A stretch of 62,285 bases of DNA, from assembly GCA_964516295.1 (NCBI GenBank), contig CAZEYT010000006.1, positions 1 through 62,285 on the forward strand. The letters run 5' to 3'. The notes under the pieces were generated by a model. That model was not told where the DNA came from. It was given only the letters and a program-made list of their open reading frames with translations, and did no database searches. How positions within the stretch are numbered: the first letter of the stretch is position 1; each line of letters opens with the position of its first letter. Of this stretch, positions 45,610 through 53,467 are shown one piece after another. The DNA comes from CAZEYT01 sp964516295. GTDB taxonomy: Bacteria > Verrucomicrobiota > Verrucomicrobiia > Chthoniobacterales > Terrimicrobiaceae. Both the position numbers and the translations under genes were made by a program.

Positions 45610-45696
45610 TCAGTCCAAGCCACGTGACCGCGTCACGGCTCCGTCAATAACGACGGCCGCTACGCTGACTACGAGCATGGACTTGATGAAAAACAT
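45610..45696 (-). CDS. Possible 28-residue leader peptide or small membrane protein
   Basis: The minus-strand ATG at 45696 opens a 28-codon frame starting MFFIKSMLVVSVAAVVIDGA, a hydrophobic Val/Ala-rich stretch after one Lys, ending in TGA at 45610. An intrinsic terminator on the same strand lies 20 bp beyond. No Shine-Dalgarno sequence is visible and there is no family match, so it may instead be part of an untranslated RNA. The order short frame, terminator, methyltransferase resembles an attenuation leader. Confidence 0.35.
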   Translation of the reverse strand: MFFIKSMLVVSVAAVVIDGAVTRSRGLD

Positions 45697-45714
45697 CAGG
45701 ACCGAATAGTTATG

Positions 45715-45756
45715 CGGGTTTTGAGAGTTTGTCAAACCCGACAAAAGTGATATCAC
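45715..45756. promoter_or_regulatory. Cluster of overlapping inverted repeats (operator-like)
   Basis: Three perfect symmetric elements are packed together: CGGGTTT/AAACCCG (45715-45721, 45734-45740), TTTGTC-AAACCC-GACAAA (45728-45745) and the palindrome GTGATATCAC (45747-45756). They lie between the minus-strand short frame and the plus-strand secreted-protein gene, where a regulator could control both directions. The binding protein is unknown. Confidence 0.5.
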
Positions 45757-45785
45757 CCGGCGGCCGTTTCTGGTTTATCGAAAGA

Positions 45786-46673
45786 ATGCGGATCACTGCG
45801 GCGATTCTCGTTGGGTTTTCACTTTCCGGCTTGGCGGGGGATTTTCAGCCGGAACGGAAGCCATGGACGCTCCAATCGGCAGACCTCAAAGAAGCCAGTG
45901 GTTTGGCCCGTTCGACCTTGAACGATGGCATTTTCTGGGCCGTGAACGATGGATCGAATGCGTCGGTTCTTCATCGGTTGGATCGATTCGGCGGCGACCG
46001 GGGGCGCGTCGCGGTCGAGGGTGTGAGCAATCGAGACTGGGAGGATCTCTCGGCGTTCCGCTGGCGGAATCGCTCCTACCTCCTGATCGCCGATACCGGT
46101 GACAACCGGAGCCATCACAAGGTCAGTCGGCTCCTCATCGTGCCGGAGCCGGGGGACGGACAGGTGCGCGTTTCGCCCGCGTGGGAAATTCGGTTTCAGT
46201 TCGAAGACGGGCCTCGGGACACTGAGGCGGTGGCCGTGGACGAGCGACGGGAGAAGATTTTGCTTTTGTCCAAACGCACCAAGCCGCCGGTGCTTTACGA
46301 ACTTGCTTTGCGTCCGGTCGCCACACCTGCCGTGGCGCGTCGAGTCGGTGAGGTGCGTCTCCCGCCCGCTCCGTTTTTTGCCGGTCCGTATGGGAGCCAG
46401 CCGACCGGTTTGGCGATCAATCCCAGCGGAACGCTTGCTGCGGTGCTGACCTATTGGCGGGTGTTGCTTTTCGAGCGCCGCGGTGGAGAATCCTGGGCTG
46501 ACGCCTTGGCGAGAGCTCCACATGCCTTGGCGCGGCACGGCTTGGAGCAAGCGGAAGCTGTGACGTTTTCTTGCGATGGCACGTCACTCTTGGTCGTGAG
46601 CGAGGGCGGGAACGCACCGGTTCAACGATACACTCTCCGGAATCTGGACGCTGCTCGCAGGCCAGAGTTTTGA
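45786..46673 (+). CDS. Exported protein, probable beta-propeller, function unknown
   Basis: A 295-residue protein with a signal peptide (MRITAAILVGFSLSGLAG). The body has recurring beta-strand patterns such as LKEASGLARSTLNDGIFWAVNDG, DWEDLSAFRWRNRSYLLIADTGDN and GTLAAVLTYWRVLLFERRGG. These resemble propeller-type proteins that follow ASGL...WAVND and IADTGDN, common in secreted phytase/esterase-like propellers. No catalytic residues are assigned. ATG 45786 is chosen because the signal peptide begins there. It is convergent with the acyltransferase gene. Confidence 0.7.
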   Translation: MRITAAILVGFSLSGLAGDFQPERKPWTLQSADLKEASGLARSTLNDGIFWAVNDGSNASVLHRLDRFGGDRGRVAVEGVSNRDWEDLSAFRWRNRSYLLIADTGDNRSHHKVSRLLIVPEPGDGQVRVSPAWEIRFQFEDGPRDTEAVAVDERREKILLLSKRTKPPVLYELALRPVATPAVARRVGEVRLPPAPFFAGPYGSQPTGLAINPSGTLAAVLTYWRVLLFERRGGESWADALARAPHALARHGLEQAEAVTFSCDGTSLLVVSEGGNAPVQRYTLRNLDAARRPEF

Positions 46674-46701
46674 ACGCTTTGGCCGACCGTGGTGCGGTGC
46701 A

Positions 46702-47817
46702 TCAGGCTCCCGAGGCCGGCCCAAAGCGCCGGAGAAACGGGACAAGCCGGGTGGTGATGAGTGCGCCGACGTCCGGACGAAAACCCTTGGACCAGCGGAG
46801 AAGAGGTTGTTCGATGAGATAAAACGAGGCCGCGGAAACAACCACGCTGATGCCGATCAACAGGACAGCCGTCCACCCTTGGCCGTGACGGAATCCGAAG
46901 TGTTCGACAACCGGCTGAAAGAGGATCGAGACGAGCACGTGAAAGACGAAAATTCCGTAGCTGAGGCGACCGAGTTCGACAAGGGGGCGCCACCGGAGCA
47001 GCGCGGATGGCCAGGACGTCGGATCGAGCAGGCGGATGAGCAGCCACGCGAAACAAAGTGATTCCGGAACCTCCACGAGTGCGGTCCAAAGGGAATCCTG
47101 CGGAGCGTGCCGGAGAACGGACGATAGCGCAAACAGGCCGAGCGCGAGAGCGGCCATCGCCATTTTCACAAGACGGCTGAGCGCGGGAATCTTGTGCGCG
47201 TAAAGCGCCACAAGTGATCCCGCGGCGAATGTGTCCAGCGATCCCGGGAGCAAAAACCAACGCACGAACGGCGATGCGCCACCAACAATGCAGCCGGCCC
47301 GCCAGAGAAAGCCGCTGAGAGCGATCCCGATCACTGTCACGGCCAGAAATCGCTTCGGCACCAGCAGGAGAAGGAACGGCCAAAGGATGTAAAACTGTTC
47401 CTGCACCCCCAGCGACCAGAGGTGGGATGAGGCACCGACCCAGTCGTTTTGGACAACCACCAGAAAATTTGTGGCGAGTCCCGCGTGCCACGCCCAGTGA
47501 TCGGTGTATTCCGGAAGACCGACCAGCACACCGGCGCCGATCATGATGTAGAGGACCGGGAGCAAACGACAGAACCGCCGGAAGTGAAAATGCGTGACCT
47601 CGCCGATCCACCCGTCGCGTTCGCGGAGTTTCATCATCGACTTTGTGACCAGGTAGCCGCTGAGCATGAAAAAAACGACCGGTCCGATCGGACCCCAATC
47701 CCACCGTCCGTCGAGGTAAATACCGTAGTGGTGAAGGACAACGGCCAGGACTGCCAGGGCGCGCGCTCCGTCGAGTTGAGGGAGATAGCGGCTCGGAGTG
47801 GCGTCGGGTCCTGTCAT
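46702..47817 (-). CDS. Acyltransferase family 3 membrane protein
   Basis: A 371-residue integral membrane O-acyltransferase with about ten hydrophobic segments. The N-terminal YLPQLDGARALAVLAVVLHHYG carries the family histidine, and FFMLSGYLVTKSMMKLRERDG follows. Relatives such as OafA and OatA add acetyl or other acyl groups to LPS, peptidoglycan or exopolysaccharide. The target here is unknown. No SGNH domain is fused at the C-terminus. It is transcribed away from the small exported peptide gene. Confidence 0.92.
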   Translation of the reverse strand: MTGPDATPSRYLPQLDGARALAVLAVVLHHYGIYLDGRWDWGPIGPVVFFMLSGYLVTKSMMKLRERDGWIGEVTHFHFRRFCRLLPVLYIMIGAGVLVGLPEYTDHWAWHAGLATNFLVVVQNDWVGASSHLWSLGVQEQFYILWPFLLLLVPKRFLAVTVIGIALSGFLWRAGCIVGGASPFVRWFLLPGSLDTFAAGSLVALYAHKIPALSRLVKMAMAALALGLFALSSVLRHAPQDSLWTALVEVPESLCFAWLLIRLLDPTSWPSALLRWRPLVELGRLSYGIFVFHVLVSILFQPVVEHFGFRHGQGWTAVLLIGISVVVSAASFYLIEQPLLRWSKGFRPDVGALITTRLVPFLRRFGPASGA

Positions 47818-47940
47818 GAAACCAGATGGGATATAGCAGGCCCTGTGCCGCTGTCAGCCGAGATCGGTGGAGATTTTTTGTGAGGACAATCCCGGAAATA
47901 CATTTGACACGCCCAGAAACTGCGCGATTTTCACCGCGTT

Positions 47941-48102
47941 ATGAAAAAACTCGTATTCACAGCCGTCGCCGTCGTTGCTCTTGGTCTTTCCTCCGCCATC
48001 GCAGGCACCTGCCCCGGGGGCGGATGCGGGGACAAGGACAAGTCGGACAAGAAAAAGGACAGCACCACGCAGACGGCCGCTCCGGTCGGAGTGGCGATCT
48101 GA
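47941..48102 (+). CDS. 53-residue exported peptide with CPGGGC motif
   Basis: ATG 47941 opens MKKLVFTAVAVVALGLSSAIA, a clean signal peptide with an AXA cleavage site. A mature peptide of about 32 residues follows, starting GTCPGGGCGDKDKSDKKKD, with two cysteines and then an alternating Asp/Lys stretch. I recognise no family. A TTGACA lies at 47904-47909. A strong intrinsic terminator follows the stop by about 20 bp, so it is a single-gene transcript. The Cys pair could bind metal or form a disulfide (inference). Confidence 0.75.
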   Translation: MKKLVFTAVAVVALGLSSAIAGTCPGGGCGDKDKSDKKKDSTTQTAAPVGVAI

Positions 48103-48121
48103 GTCCGCTGACTCGTTTCAC

Positions 48122-48156
48122 AAAAAGCGGAGGGCTTCAGCTCTCCGCTTTTTTTT
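48122..48156 (+). terminator. Strong intrinsic terminator of the small peptide gene
   Basis: The stem AAAAAGCGGAG/CTCCGCTTTTT is perfect over 11 bp, with further inner pairing around a TTCA loop, and ends in a run of T8. It lies 20 bp after the CPGGGC peptide stop. Because the A-run mirrors the T-run, it could also work in the opposite direction for pckG. Confidence 0.85.
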
Positions 48157-48162
48157 GTGTCC

Positions 48163-48198
48163 AAATCAAAAAGGGCGGCCCTTGAGAGCCGCCCCTTT
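48163..48198 (-). terminator. Intrinsic terminator of pckG
   Basis: AAGGGCGGC (48171-48179) pairs with GCCGCCC (48188-48194) plus TT after one bulged C. On the minus strand it is followed by TTTTTGATTT. It lies 22 bp past the pckG stop codon and faces the terminator of the convergent small peptide gene. Confidence 0.75.
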
Positions 48199-48220
48199 GC
48201 TATGAAAACCTCCCGTCCTC

Positions 48221-50062
48221 CTACAGGCGGGAGATCAGCAACTCGCGTTGGAAGATAAGCTCTTTGGGCAACTGGCTGTAAAGGTTCATGAAGAGCTCGT
48301 CCTGCATGACGAGTTCCCGATGCCACTCGGAGGTGTCGATTTTCTGAACGGCATTGAAGGCCTCTTCCGGTATTTCATTTTCCAGTCCGCGCATATCAAT
48401 GTCGGCGTATTCCGGCACCCAGCCGATGGAGGTTTCGATGGCGTGCATGCCGAGCTGGCAGCGTTGGACGATCCATTTGAGGACGCGCATGTTGTCGCCA
48501 AAACCTGGCCAGAGGAATTTGCCTTCCGGGCTCTTGCGGAACCAGTTCACATGGAAAATGCGCGGCAGGTGTTTCACGTGGCGTCGCATTTCAAGCCAGT
48601 GGCCGAAGTAGTCGCCCATGTTGTATCCGCAGAAGGGCAGCATCGCCATCGGATCACGGCGTACCTGGCCGATCGTTCCGGCGGCGGCGGCGGTCATTTC
48701 GGAACCGACCGTGGCCCCGAGGTAAACTCCGTGAACCCAGTTGAACGACTGGAAGATCAGCGGCATTGTGGTCGCCCGGCGTCCGCCGAACACAATCGCA
48801 CTCACCGGAACTCCGGCCGGGTTTTCCCACTCGGGATCGATGATCGGACAATTTTTCGCGGGAGCTGTGAACCGGCTGTTGGGATGGCTGGAGAGAACCG
48901 GCCTGCCGTCGGCATCCTTCGTGTCAGGCGTCCAGTCCTTGCCCTTCCAGTCGATCAGATGTGCAGGCGATTCTTTGGTCATGCCCTCCCACCAGACATC
49001 ACCGTCATCGGTGAGTGCGACGTTGGTAAAGATCGTGTCGCGCTTGATCGAGTCCATCGCCATGGGATTGCTGGAATACGACGTGCCGGGTGCTACGCCG
49101 AAAAATCCGGCCTCAGGGTTGATGGCGCGGAGGCGTCCGTCGGGACCGGGTTTGATCCAGGCAATATCATCACCGACGCAGGTGACTTCCCAACCTTCGT
49201 CGCGGAGTTGTTTCGGCGGGATGAGCATGGCGAAGTTCGTCTTGCCGCAGGCGCTCGGGAACGCCGCCGTCACGTAGGTCTTGTTTCCCGACGGGTCTTT
49301 GACGCCGAGGATGAGCATGTGCTCGGCCATCCAGCCTTCGTCGCGGGCTATAACGGATGCGATGCGAAGCGCGAAACATTTTTTTCCGAGGAGCGCGTTG
49401 CCGCCGTAACCGGAACCGAAGCTCATGATCAGGCGCTCTTCCGGAAAATGGGTGATGTAGGTGTTTTCCGGATCGCACGGCCAGGGAACATCTTGGGCTC
49501 CGGCGTCGAGCGGACGGCCCACCGAGTGCAGACACTTCACGTAGTTGCCGGTTTTTCCGATCTGATCGTAAACCCCGCGGCTCATGCGGGTCATAATGCG
49601 CATGTTCGCAACAACATACGGACTGTCGCTGAGCTCGATACCGTATTGGGCAATCGGCGACCCGATCGGTCCCATGCTGAAGGGAATGACATACAGCGTG
49701 CGACCTTTCATACAGCCTTTGAAGAGGCTGTTCAGGCGGGCTTTCATGGCCTCCGGATCTTCCCAGTTGTTGGTCGGACCGGCGTCCTTCCGGGATTTCG
49801 AGCAAATGAAGGTGCGTTGCTCGACACGGGCGACATCGCGCGGGTCGCTGCGGACAAGAAGGGAATTCGGACGTTTTTCCTCGTTCAGCCATTGGGCGGA
49901 ACCCGTTGACACGAGCAGGTTGCGCATCGCCTTGTCCTCGGCTTCCGAGCCGTCGCACCAGAAAATGCTGTCCGGCTGGGTGAGAGCGGCAATCTCTTCA
50001 ACCCAGGCGGTGATCGAAGAGATCGATGGTTTGCTGCTACCGAGTGTGGTTGGTTTGCTCAT
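48221..50062 (-). CDS. pckG: Phosphoenolpyruvate carboxykinase (GTP)
   Basis: A 613-residue cytoplasmic enzyme converting oxaloacetate plus GTP to phosphoenolpyruvate and CO2, the entry to gluconeogenesis. The P-loop region AFPSACGKTNFAML includes the reactive Cys of GTP-type enzymes. GSGYGGNALLGKKCFALRIAS and FGGRRATTMPLI are standard blocks. It begins MSKPTTLGSSKPSISSITAW. Upstream, the minus strand is AT-rich with TTGCCT and GATTAT 17 bases apart, a weak promoter candidate. The start has no Shine-Dalgarno sequence. A terminator follows. Confidence 0.97.
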   Translation of the reverse strand: MSKPTTLGSSKPSISSITAWVEEIAALTQPDSIFWCDGSEAEDKAMRNLLVSTGSAQWLNEEKRPNSLLVRSDPRDVARVEQRTFICSKSRKDAGPTNNWEDPEAMKARLNSLFKGCMKGRTLYVIPFSMGPIGSPIAQYGIELSDSPYVVANMRIMTRMSRGVYDQIGKTGNYVKCLHSVGRPLDAGAQDVPWPCDPENTYITHFPEERLIMSFGSGYGGNALLGKKCFALRIASVIARDEGWMAEHMLILGVKDPSGNKTYVTAAFPSACGKTNFAMLIPPKQLRDEGWEVTCVGDDIAWIKPGPDGRLRAINPEAGFFGVAPGTSYSSNPMAMDSIKRDTIFTNVALTDDGDVWWEGMTKESPAHLIDWKGKDWTPDTKDADGRPVLSSHPNSRFTAPAKNCPIIDPEWENPAGVPVSAIVFGGRRATTMPLIFQSFNWVHGVYLGATVGSEMTAAAAGTIGQVRRDPMAMLPFCGYNMGDYFGHWLEMRRHVKHLPRIFHVNWFRKSPEGKFLWPGFGDNMRVLKWIVQRCQLGMHAIETSIGWVPEYADIDMRGLENEIPEEAFNAVQKIDTSEWHRELVMQDELFMNLYSQLPKELIFQRELLISRL

Positions 50063-50168
50063 GGAGGTGCTATTAGATTAACTTATAATCACAGGCCGCT
50101 TCCGGCGAGGCAAGAGAAAGGAGTTCCCGCTTGTGGGAATTTTTCTTAAGATTTAGTTTGAATCAACC

Positions 50169-51005
50169 ATGATCGCTGATCGCAACTTTGGAAAAAACGG
50201 TCCGGTCACATGGATCGGAGCGTTTCCCGTCTATGTGAGCACGATCCTCGCGGCGATTCATGCGGTGACCATGGTCCTCACCGCGCTGGCGATGGCCGGT
50301 CAGGCGGAGGGGGTGATCCAGGCGTTCGTTTTTTCCAGCACGGCGTTCCTTCGGGAGTCGGCGCTCTGGCAGGTGGTGACCTATGCGTTTGTTCACCAGC
50401 CGCCTTATTGGTTTTTTCTGCTTGAGCTCTATTTGCTCGTTGTCTTCGGCAAGGAAGTCGAGCAACACGTCGGCCGCTCGGCGTTCATCCGGCTCTATCT
50501 GACCCTGCTTCTGGTGCCGCCGCTGGTGTTGGCGGCCCTGGGCTTGTTCGGCTTCTCGTCCGTATATGCCGGGTCCAGCGCGCTGAATTTCGGTGTCTTC
50601 ATCGCGTTTGCGGTGCTCTACCCGCGGGTGGAAATGTTTTTCGGGATTCAGACTCGCTGGATCGCGATCGGCCTGCTCGCCGTGAACGGGCTTCAATGTC
50701 TCGCGCTGGGCGATTTCGTATCGCTCAGTGTCCTGTTACTCGACAGCGCGCTGGCGGCGATCATGGTTTCCTCTATGCGCTGGAATTCCTTTTTTGCCAA
50801 TCTCCCGCGCCCCGCCCGCCGTCGGCCGGTGGTCGTTCCGCGGGAAACTCCGGCGAAGGAACGCGCGGTGGAGCCGGCACCGGAGTCGATCGATGCAATT
50901 CTCGACAAAATCTCCCGCAGCGGTCTTTCGAGCCTAACCGGGGCCGAGCGGGACCAATTGGAGCGAGCCCGGGCCGCATTGCTGGCCAAGGAGAGGGCGA
51001 ACTAA
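50169..51005 (+). CDS. Rhomboid-family membrane protein lacking the catalytic histidine
   Basis: A 278-residue protein with six membrane segments in the rhomboid order. The second-helix region WQVVTYAFVHQPPYWF, the charged GKEVEQ after it and the serine-helix region YAGSSALNFGVFIAFAVLYPR (Ser about residue 137) match. In active proteases a His in the last helix completes the dyad. Here that helix reads LLLDSALAAIMVS and no His occurs anywhere after residue 100, so it is probably a pseudoprotease. The C-terminal IDAILDKISRSGLSSLTGAE helix is a common tail of bacterial rhomboids (DUF6576-like). It precedes the DUF2270 gene by 1 bp. Confidence 0.82.
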   Translation: MIADRNFGKNGPVTWIGAFPVYVSTILAAIHAVTMVLTALAMAGQAEGVIQAFVFSSTAFLRESALWQVVTYAFVHQPPYWFFLLELYLLVVFGKEVEQHVGRSAFIRLYLTLLLVPPLVLAALGLFGFSSVYAGSSALNFGVFIAFAVLYPRVEMFFGIQTRWIAIGLLAVNGLQCLALGDFVSLSVLLLDSALAAIMVSSMRWNSFFANLPRPARRRPVVVPRETPAKERAVEPAPESIDAILDKISRSGLSSLTGAERDQLERARAALLAKERAN

Positions 51006-51006
51006 A

Positions 51007-51711
51007 ATGCCCCTCGAAGATCCTGATCCTGCCGCCCTTCCGGCCGCGAGCCTCAAAGACCCGTGTTACGTCAATGCCATGGTGCATTTTTACCGTGGCG
51101 AACTCGGTCGCATCATGATCTGGCGTCAGCGGTTGGATGTGACCACGACCTGGGCGATCACCAGCACGACAACGATCATCGGGGCGGCCTTTTCGTTCCG
51201 CGACATCCCGCACATCATCTTCTTCTTCAACCTCGCGCTGGTCTGGATCATGCTTTGGATCGAGGCGAGGAGGTATCGCTTCTACGATGCTTTTCGCGGG
51301 CGGGTGCGCATGCTGGAGTCGCATTTTCTCGTTCCCATGGTTTCTCAAAACCCGCGGATCCTCGATGGGGAATGGCGGCGGTTGGTTTGTGAGGATCTGA
51401 TTTTGCCGTCGTTCAAAATCAGCAAACTGGAAGCCCTCGGGCGGCGGTTGAAGCGCAACTATGTATTCATTTTCGCCATCATCATGATTGCGTGGACGCT
51501 GAAGGTGTTCATTCACGCCGGCACGCCGGTGCATACCTTCGGGCAGTTTTACAGCGCACTTGCGGTCAATGAGTTGCCCGCGTGGCTTGCGGCGATCGTG
51601 TATTTTGGCACAATCATTACGGTGATTGCCCTCTTCCTTTACGTTTCTCGCACCTCCAGTGAAGAGGTCAGCGAATTTGGAAACAGCAACAGCTCGCTGT
51701 GGAGAATCTGA
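51007..51711 (+). CDS. DUF2270 membrane protein
   Basis: A 234-residue protein with about four membrane segments. The DUF2270 signature is plain: MVHFYRGELGRIMIWRQRLD, TTTWAITSTTTIIGA and IEARRYRFYDAFRGRVRMLE. Its function is unknown; it is widespread in bacteria and archaea. It is packed between the rhomboid-like gene (1 bp gap) and mazG (13 bp overlap), so they are transcribed together, though a functional link is not shown. Confidence 0.88.
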   Translation: MPLEDPDPAALPAASLKDPCYVNAMVHFYRGELGRIMIWRQRLDVTTTWAITSTTTIIGAAFSFRDIPHIIFFFNLALVWIMLWIEARRYRFYDAFRGRVRMLESHFLVPMVSQNPRILDGEWRRLVCEDLILPSFKISKLEALGRRLKRNYVFIFAIIMIAWTLKVFIHAGTPVHTFGQFYSALAVNELPAWLAAIVYFGTIITVIALFLYVSRTSSEEVSEFGNSNSSLWRI

Positions 51712-52472
51712 CCGGGATCGCACGTCTGCGCTGGATTGTGGAGCGACTGCGCGCGCCGGATGGTTGCCCGTGGGATCGGGAACAAACCCACACCTCGCTT
51801 CGAGGGGCGCTTGTTGAGGAATGCTACGAAGTCATTGAGGCAATCGATCTCTCCGACGACGCCAATCTCTGCGAGGAGCTTGGCGATCTTCTTTTGCATG
51901 TGGTCATGCACGCCCGCATGGCCGAGGAACGCCGGGCTTTTGATCTGGAAGCCGTGGCAGCCGGGATCTGCGACAAGATGATCCGGCGTCATCCCCATGT
52001 CTTCGGCGACCGCGGGGCGGGTGATTCCGACGAAGTTCTTCGGCAATGGGAACAGATCAAGCGCGAGGAAAAAGGCGGGCAGTCGGGTATTTTGGATCAT
52101 CTTCCGGCCTCGCTTCCGGCCCTTCTCCGTGCGCAAAACGCGCAGAAAAAGGCGGCGTGCGTTGGATTTGACTGGCCGGATGTCGAACCGGTCTTTGCGA
52201 AGATCGACGAGGAAGTCGGAGAGGTGCGCGAGGCGATGGCGTCCGAAAGTGCATCTGCTGTGGAGGCCGAGATCGGCGACCTTTTGTTTAGCGTGGTGAA
52301 TCTGGCGCGGAAATCCGGCGTGGATGCCGAGACGGCGCTGGCCTCGGCGACGAACCGTTTCATCGAACGGTTTCGCTTCATCGAGGGCCACTTGGCGGCC
52401 GAGGGTCGGCGGGTCGAAGATGTTCCGCTGGCCGAACTTGACAGCCTTTGGGATCGGGCGAAATCGGCATGA
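51699..52472 (+). CDS. mazG: Nucleoside triphosphate pyrophosphohydrolase MazG
   Basis: A 257-residue all-alpha NTP pyrophosphatase that removes non-canonical or excess NTPs and influences ppGpp signalling. The N-terminal domain has CPWDREQTHTSLRGALVEECYEVIEAI and CEELGDLLLHVVMHA. The second MazG domain has DEEVGEVREAM and AEIGDLLFSVVNLARK; the ExxE...ExxD metal ligands are present in both. The start is a GTG at 51699 inside the DUF2270 gene. Its stop overlaps the next ATG. Confidence 0.95.
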   Translation: MENLTGIARLRWIVERLRAPDGCPWDREQTHTSLRGALVEECYEVIEAIDLSDDANLCEELGDLLLHVVMHARMAEERRAFDLEAVAAGICDKMIRRHPHVFGDRGAGDSDEVLRQWEQIKREEKGGQSGILDHLPASLPALLRAQNAQKKAACVGFDWPDVEPVFAKIDEEVGEVREAMASESASAVEAEIGDLLFSVVNLARKSGVDAETALASATNRFIERFRFIEGHLAAEGRRVEDVPLAELDSLWDRAKSA

Positions 52473-53467
52473 AGTTCTGCGTGCTCAATCCCGGTGGTCG
52501 CGACCCCGACCAGATTTTTTCCGACGGTGCCGGAAGCCCGGAGGCCCCGGGACATCCGCCGGTCAATTATCATGCTTACGCGGCCTGCCTGCGCGGCGGG
52601 TTTTTCCGTGATGTGCGGGCTGTTCCCGAATCCGTGCGGGTTGTTCTAGTTCTCCTGAGAAAACGAAACCTTCGTGCCGGGCTTGCCGCCGTGGATATGC
52701 TCCGCTCCCGGGACGTGGCGGTTTTTGTTTCCTTCAAGGAATCCGGCGCCCATCAGGTCGCGGACCTGCTGGGCGATGTCAGTCGTTGGGAATTGTTCGC
52801 GGAAATCTGCCGCGCGTCGTATGGGGCGGTGTCGAGTACGCCCGGGTTGGTAGCGCTTTACAGAGCATCCGGTTGTCGCATGGCGGAGTTTCTGCCGACG
52901 CCGTATCCGGTGGGCGAGCCCGGATGGGATTTTTCCATTCCGCTGGAGAAGCGGCGCGGGATTTTTGTGGGGACCCGGGAGTTTCGTGTTCCGAGCCGCA
53001 ATCATCTTGCCGCGGTGGTCTTGGCGGATGAGATGTCGCGCGAGTTTGAGATCCCGCTGGCGGTGGTGAACACCGATGGCCGCGCGGGCGGGATGATTTT
53101 GAAGAGTCTGCGGAAAAAAAATCCCCTTCTCTACATCATCGAAGCGCCTCTTCCGTATGCGGACTATTTGAAAGTGATGGCGCTCCATCGGCTCGTCTGG
53201 CAGCTCGATGCAAGCCACGTGCCGGGGCAGGTCGCGGGCGATGCGCTCTTATGCGGGATGCCGTGCATCGGGGGAAATGGTGGGATCGACCGTGTGGCCT
53301 TCGGCGGCGGGGACGCGGCCCCGGATGCGGCCGTGCGGCGGGCGCGGGAGCTTTTGGGAAACGACCGTGCGTGGCAACTCGCCGTGGATGAGTCGCAGGC
53401 CAACGCCCTTGCACATCTGACCTTCTCACAGGGCGCGGCGCGCCTTTCGGCCCTCGCTCCGGCTTGA
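52469..53467 (+). CDS. Unknown protein, possibly glycosyltransferase-related
   Basis: A 332-residue cytoplasmic protein opening MKFCVLNPGGRDPDQ. Segments such as VFVSFKESGAHQVADLL, FVGTREFRVPSRNH and HVPGQVAGDALLCGMPCIGG are reminiscent of the nucleotide-binding half of GT-B glycosyltransferases, but I cannot name a family. It is coupled (ATGA) to mazG and overlaps the GT28-type gene (TTGA), which makes a role in sugar or glycolipid transfer plausible by context only. Confidence 0.45.
   Translation: MKFCVLNPGGRDPDQIFSDGAGSPEAPGHPPVNYHAYAACLRGGFFRDVRAVPESVRVVLVLLRKRNLRAGLAAVDMLRSRDVAVFVSFKESGAHQVADLLGDVSRWELFAEICRASYGAVSSTPGLVALYRASGCRMAEFLPTPYPVGEPGWDFSIPLEKRRGIFVGTREFRVPSRNHLAAVVLADEMSREFEIPLAVVNTDGRAGGMILKSLRKKNPLLYIIEAPLPYADYLKVMALHRLVWQLDASHVPGQVAGDALLCGMPCIGGNGGIDRVAFGGGDAAPDAAVRRARELLGNDRAWQLAVDESQANALAHLTFSQGAARLSALAPA

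Noticed and set aside
48248..49909. 553-codon plus-strand frame inside pckG
   Set aside because: A complement of a high-GC coding gene; the pckG motifs on the other strand are unambiguous.
50083..50088. Perfect TATAAT on the plus strand before the rhomboid-like gene
   Set aside because: No acceptable -35 at 16-18 bp; the region is AT-rich and may instead serve pckG on the other strand.
50124..50150. Small hairpin TTCCC/GGGAA with T5 before the rhomboid-like gene
   Set aside because: Only a 5-bp stem, too weak to call a terminator.
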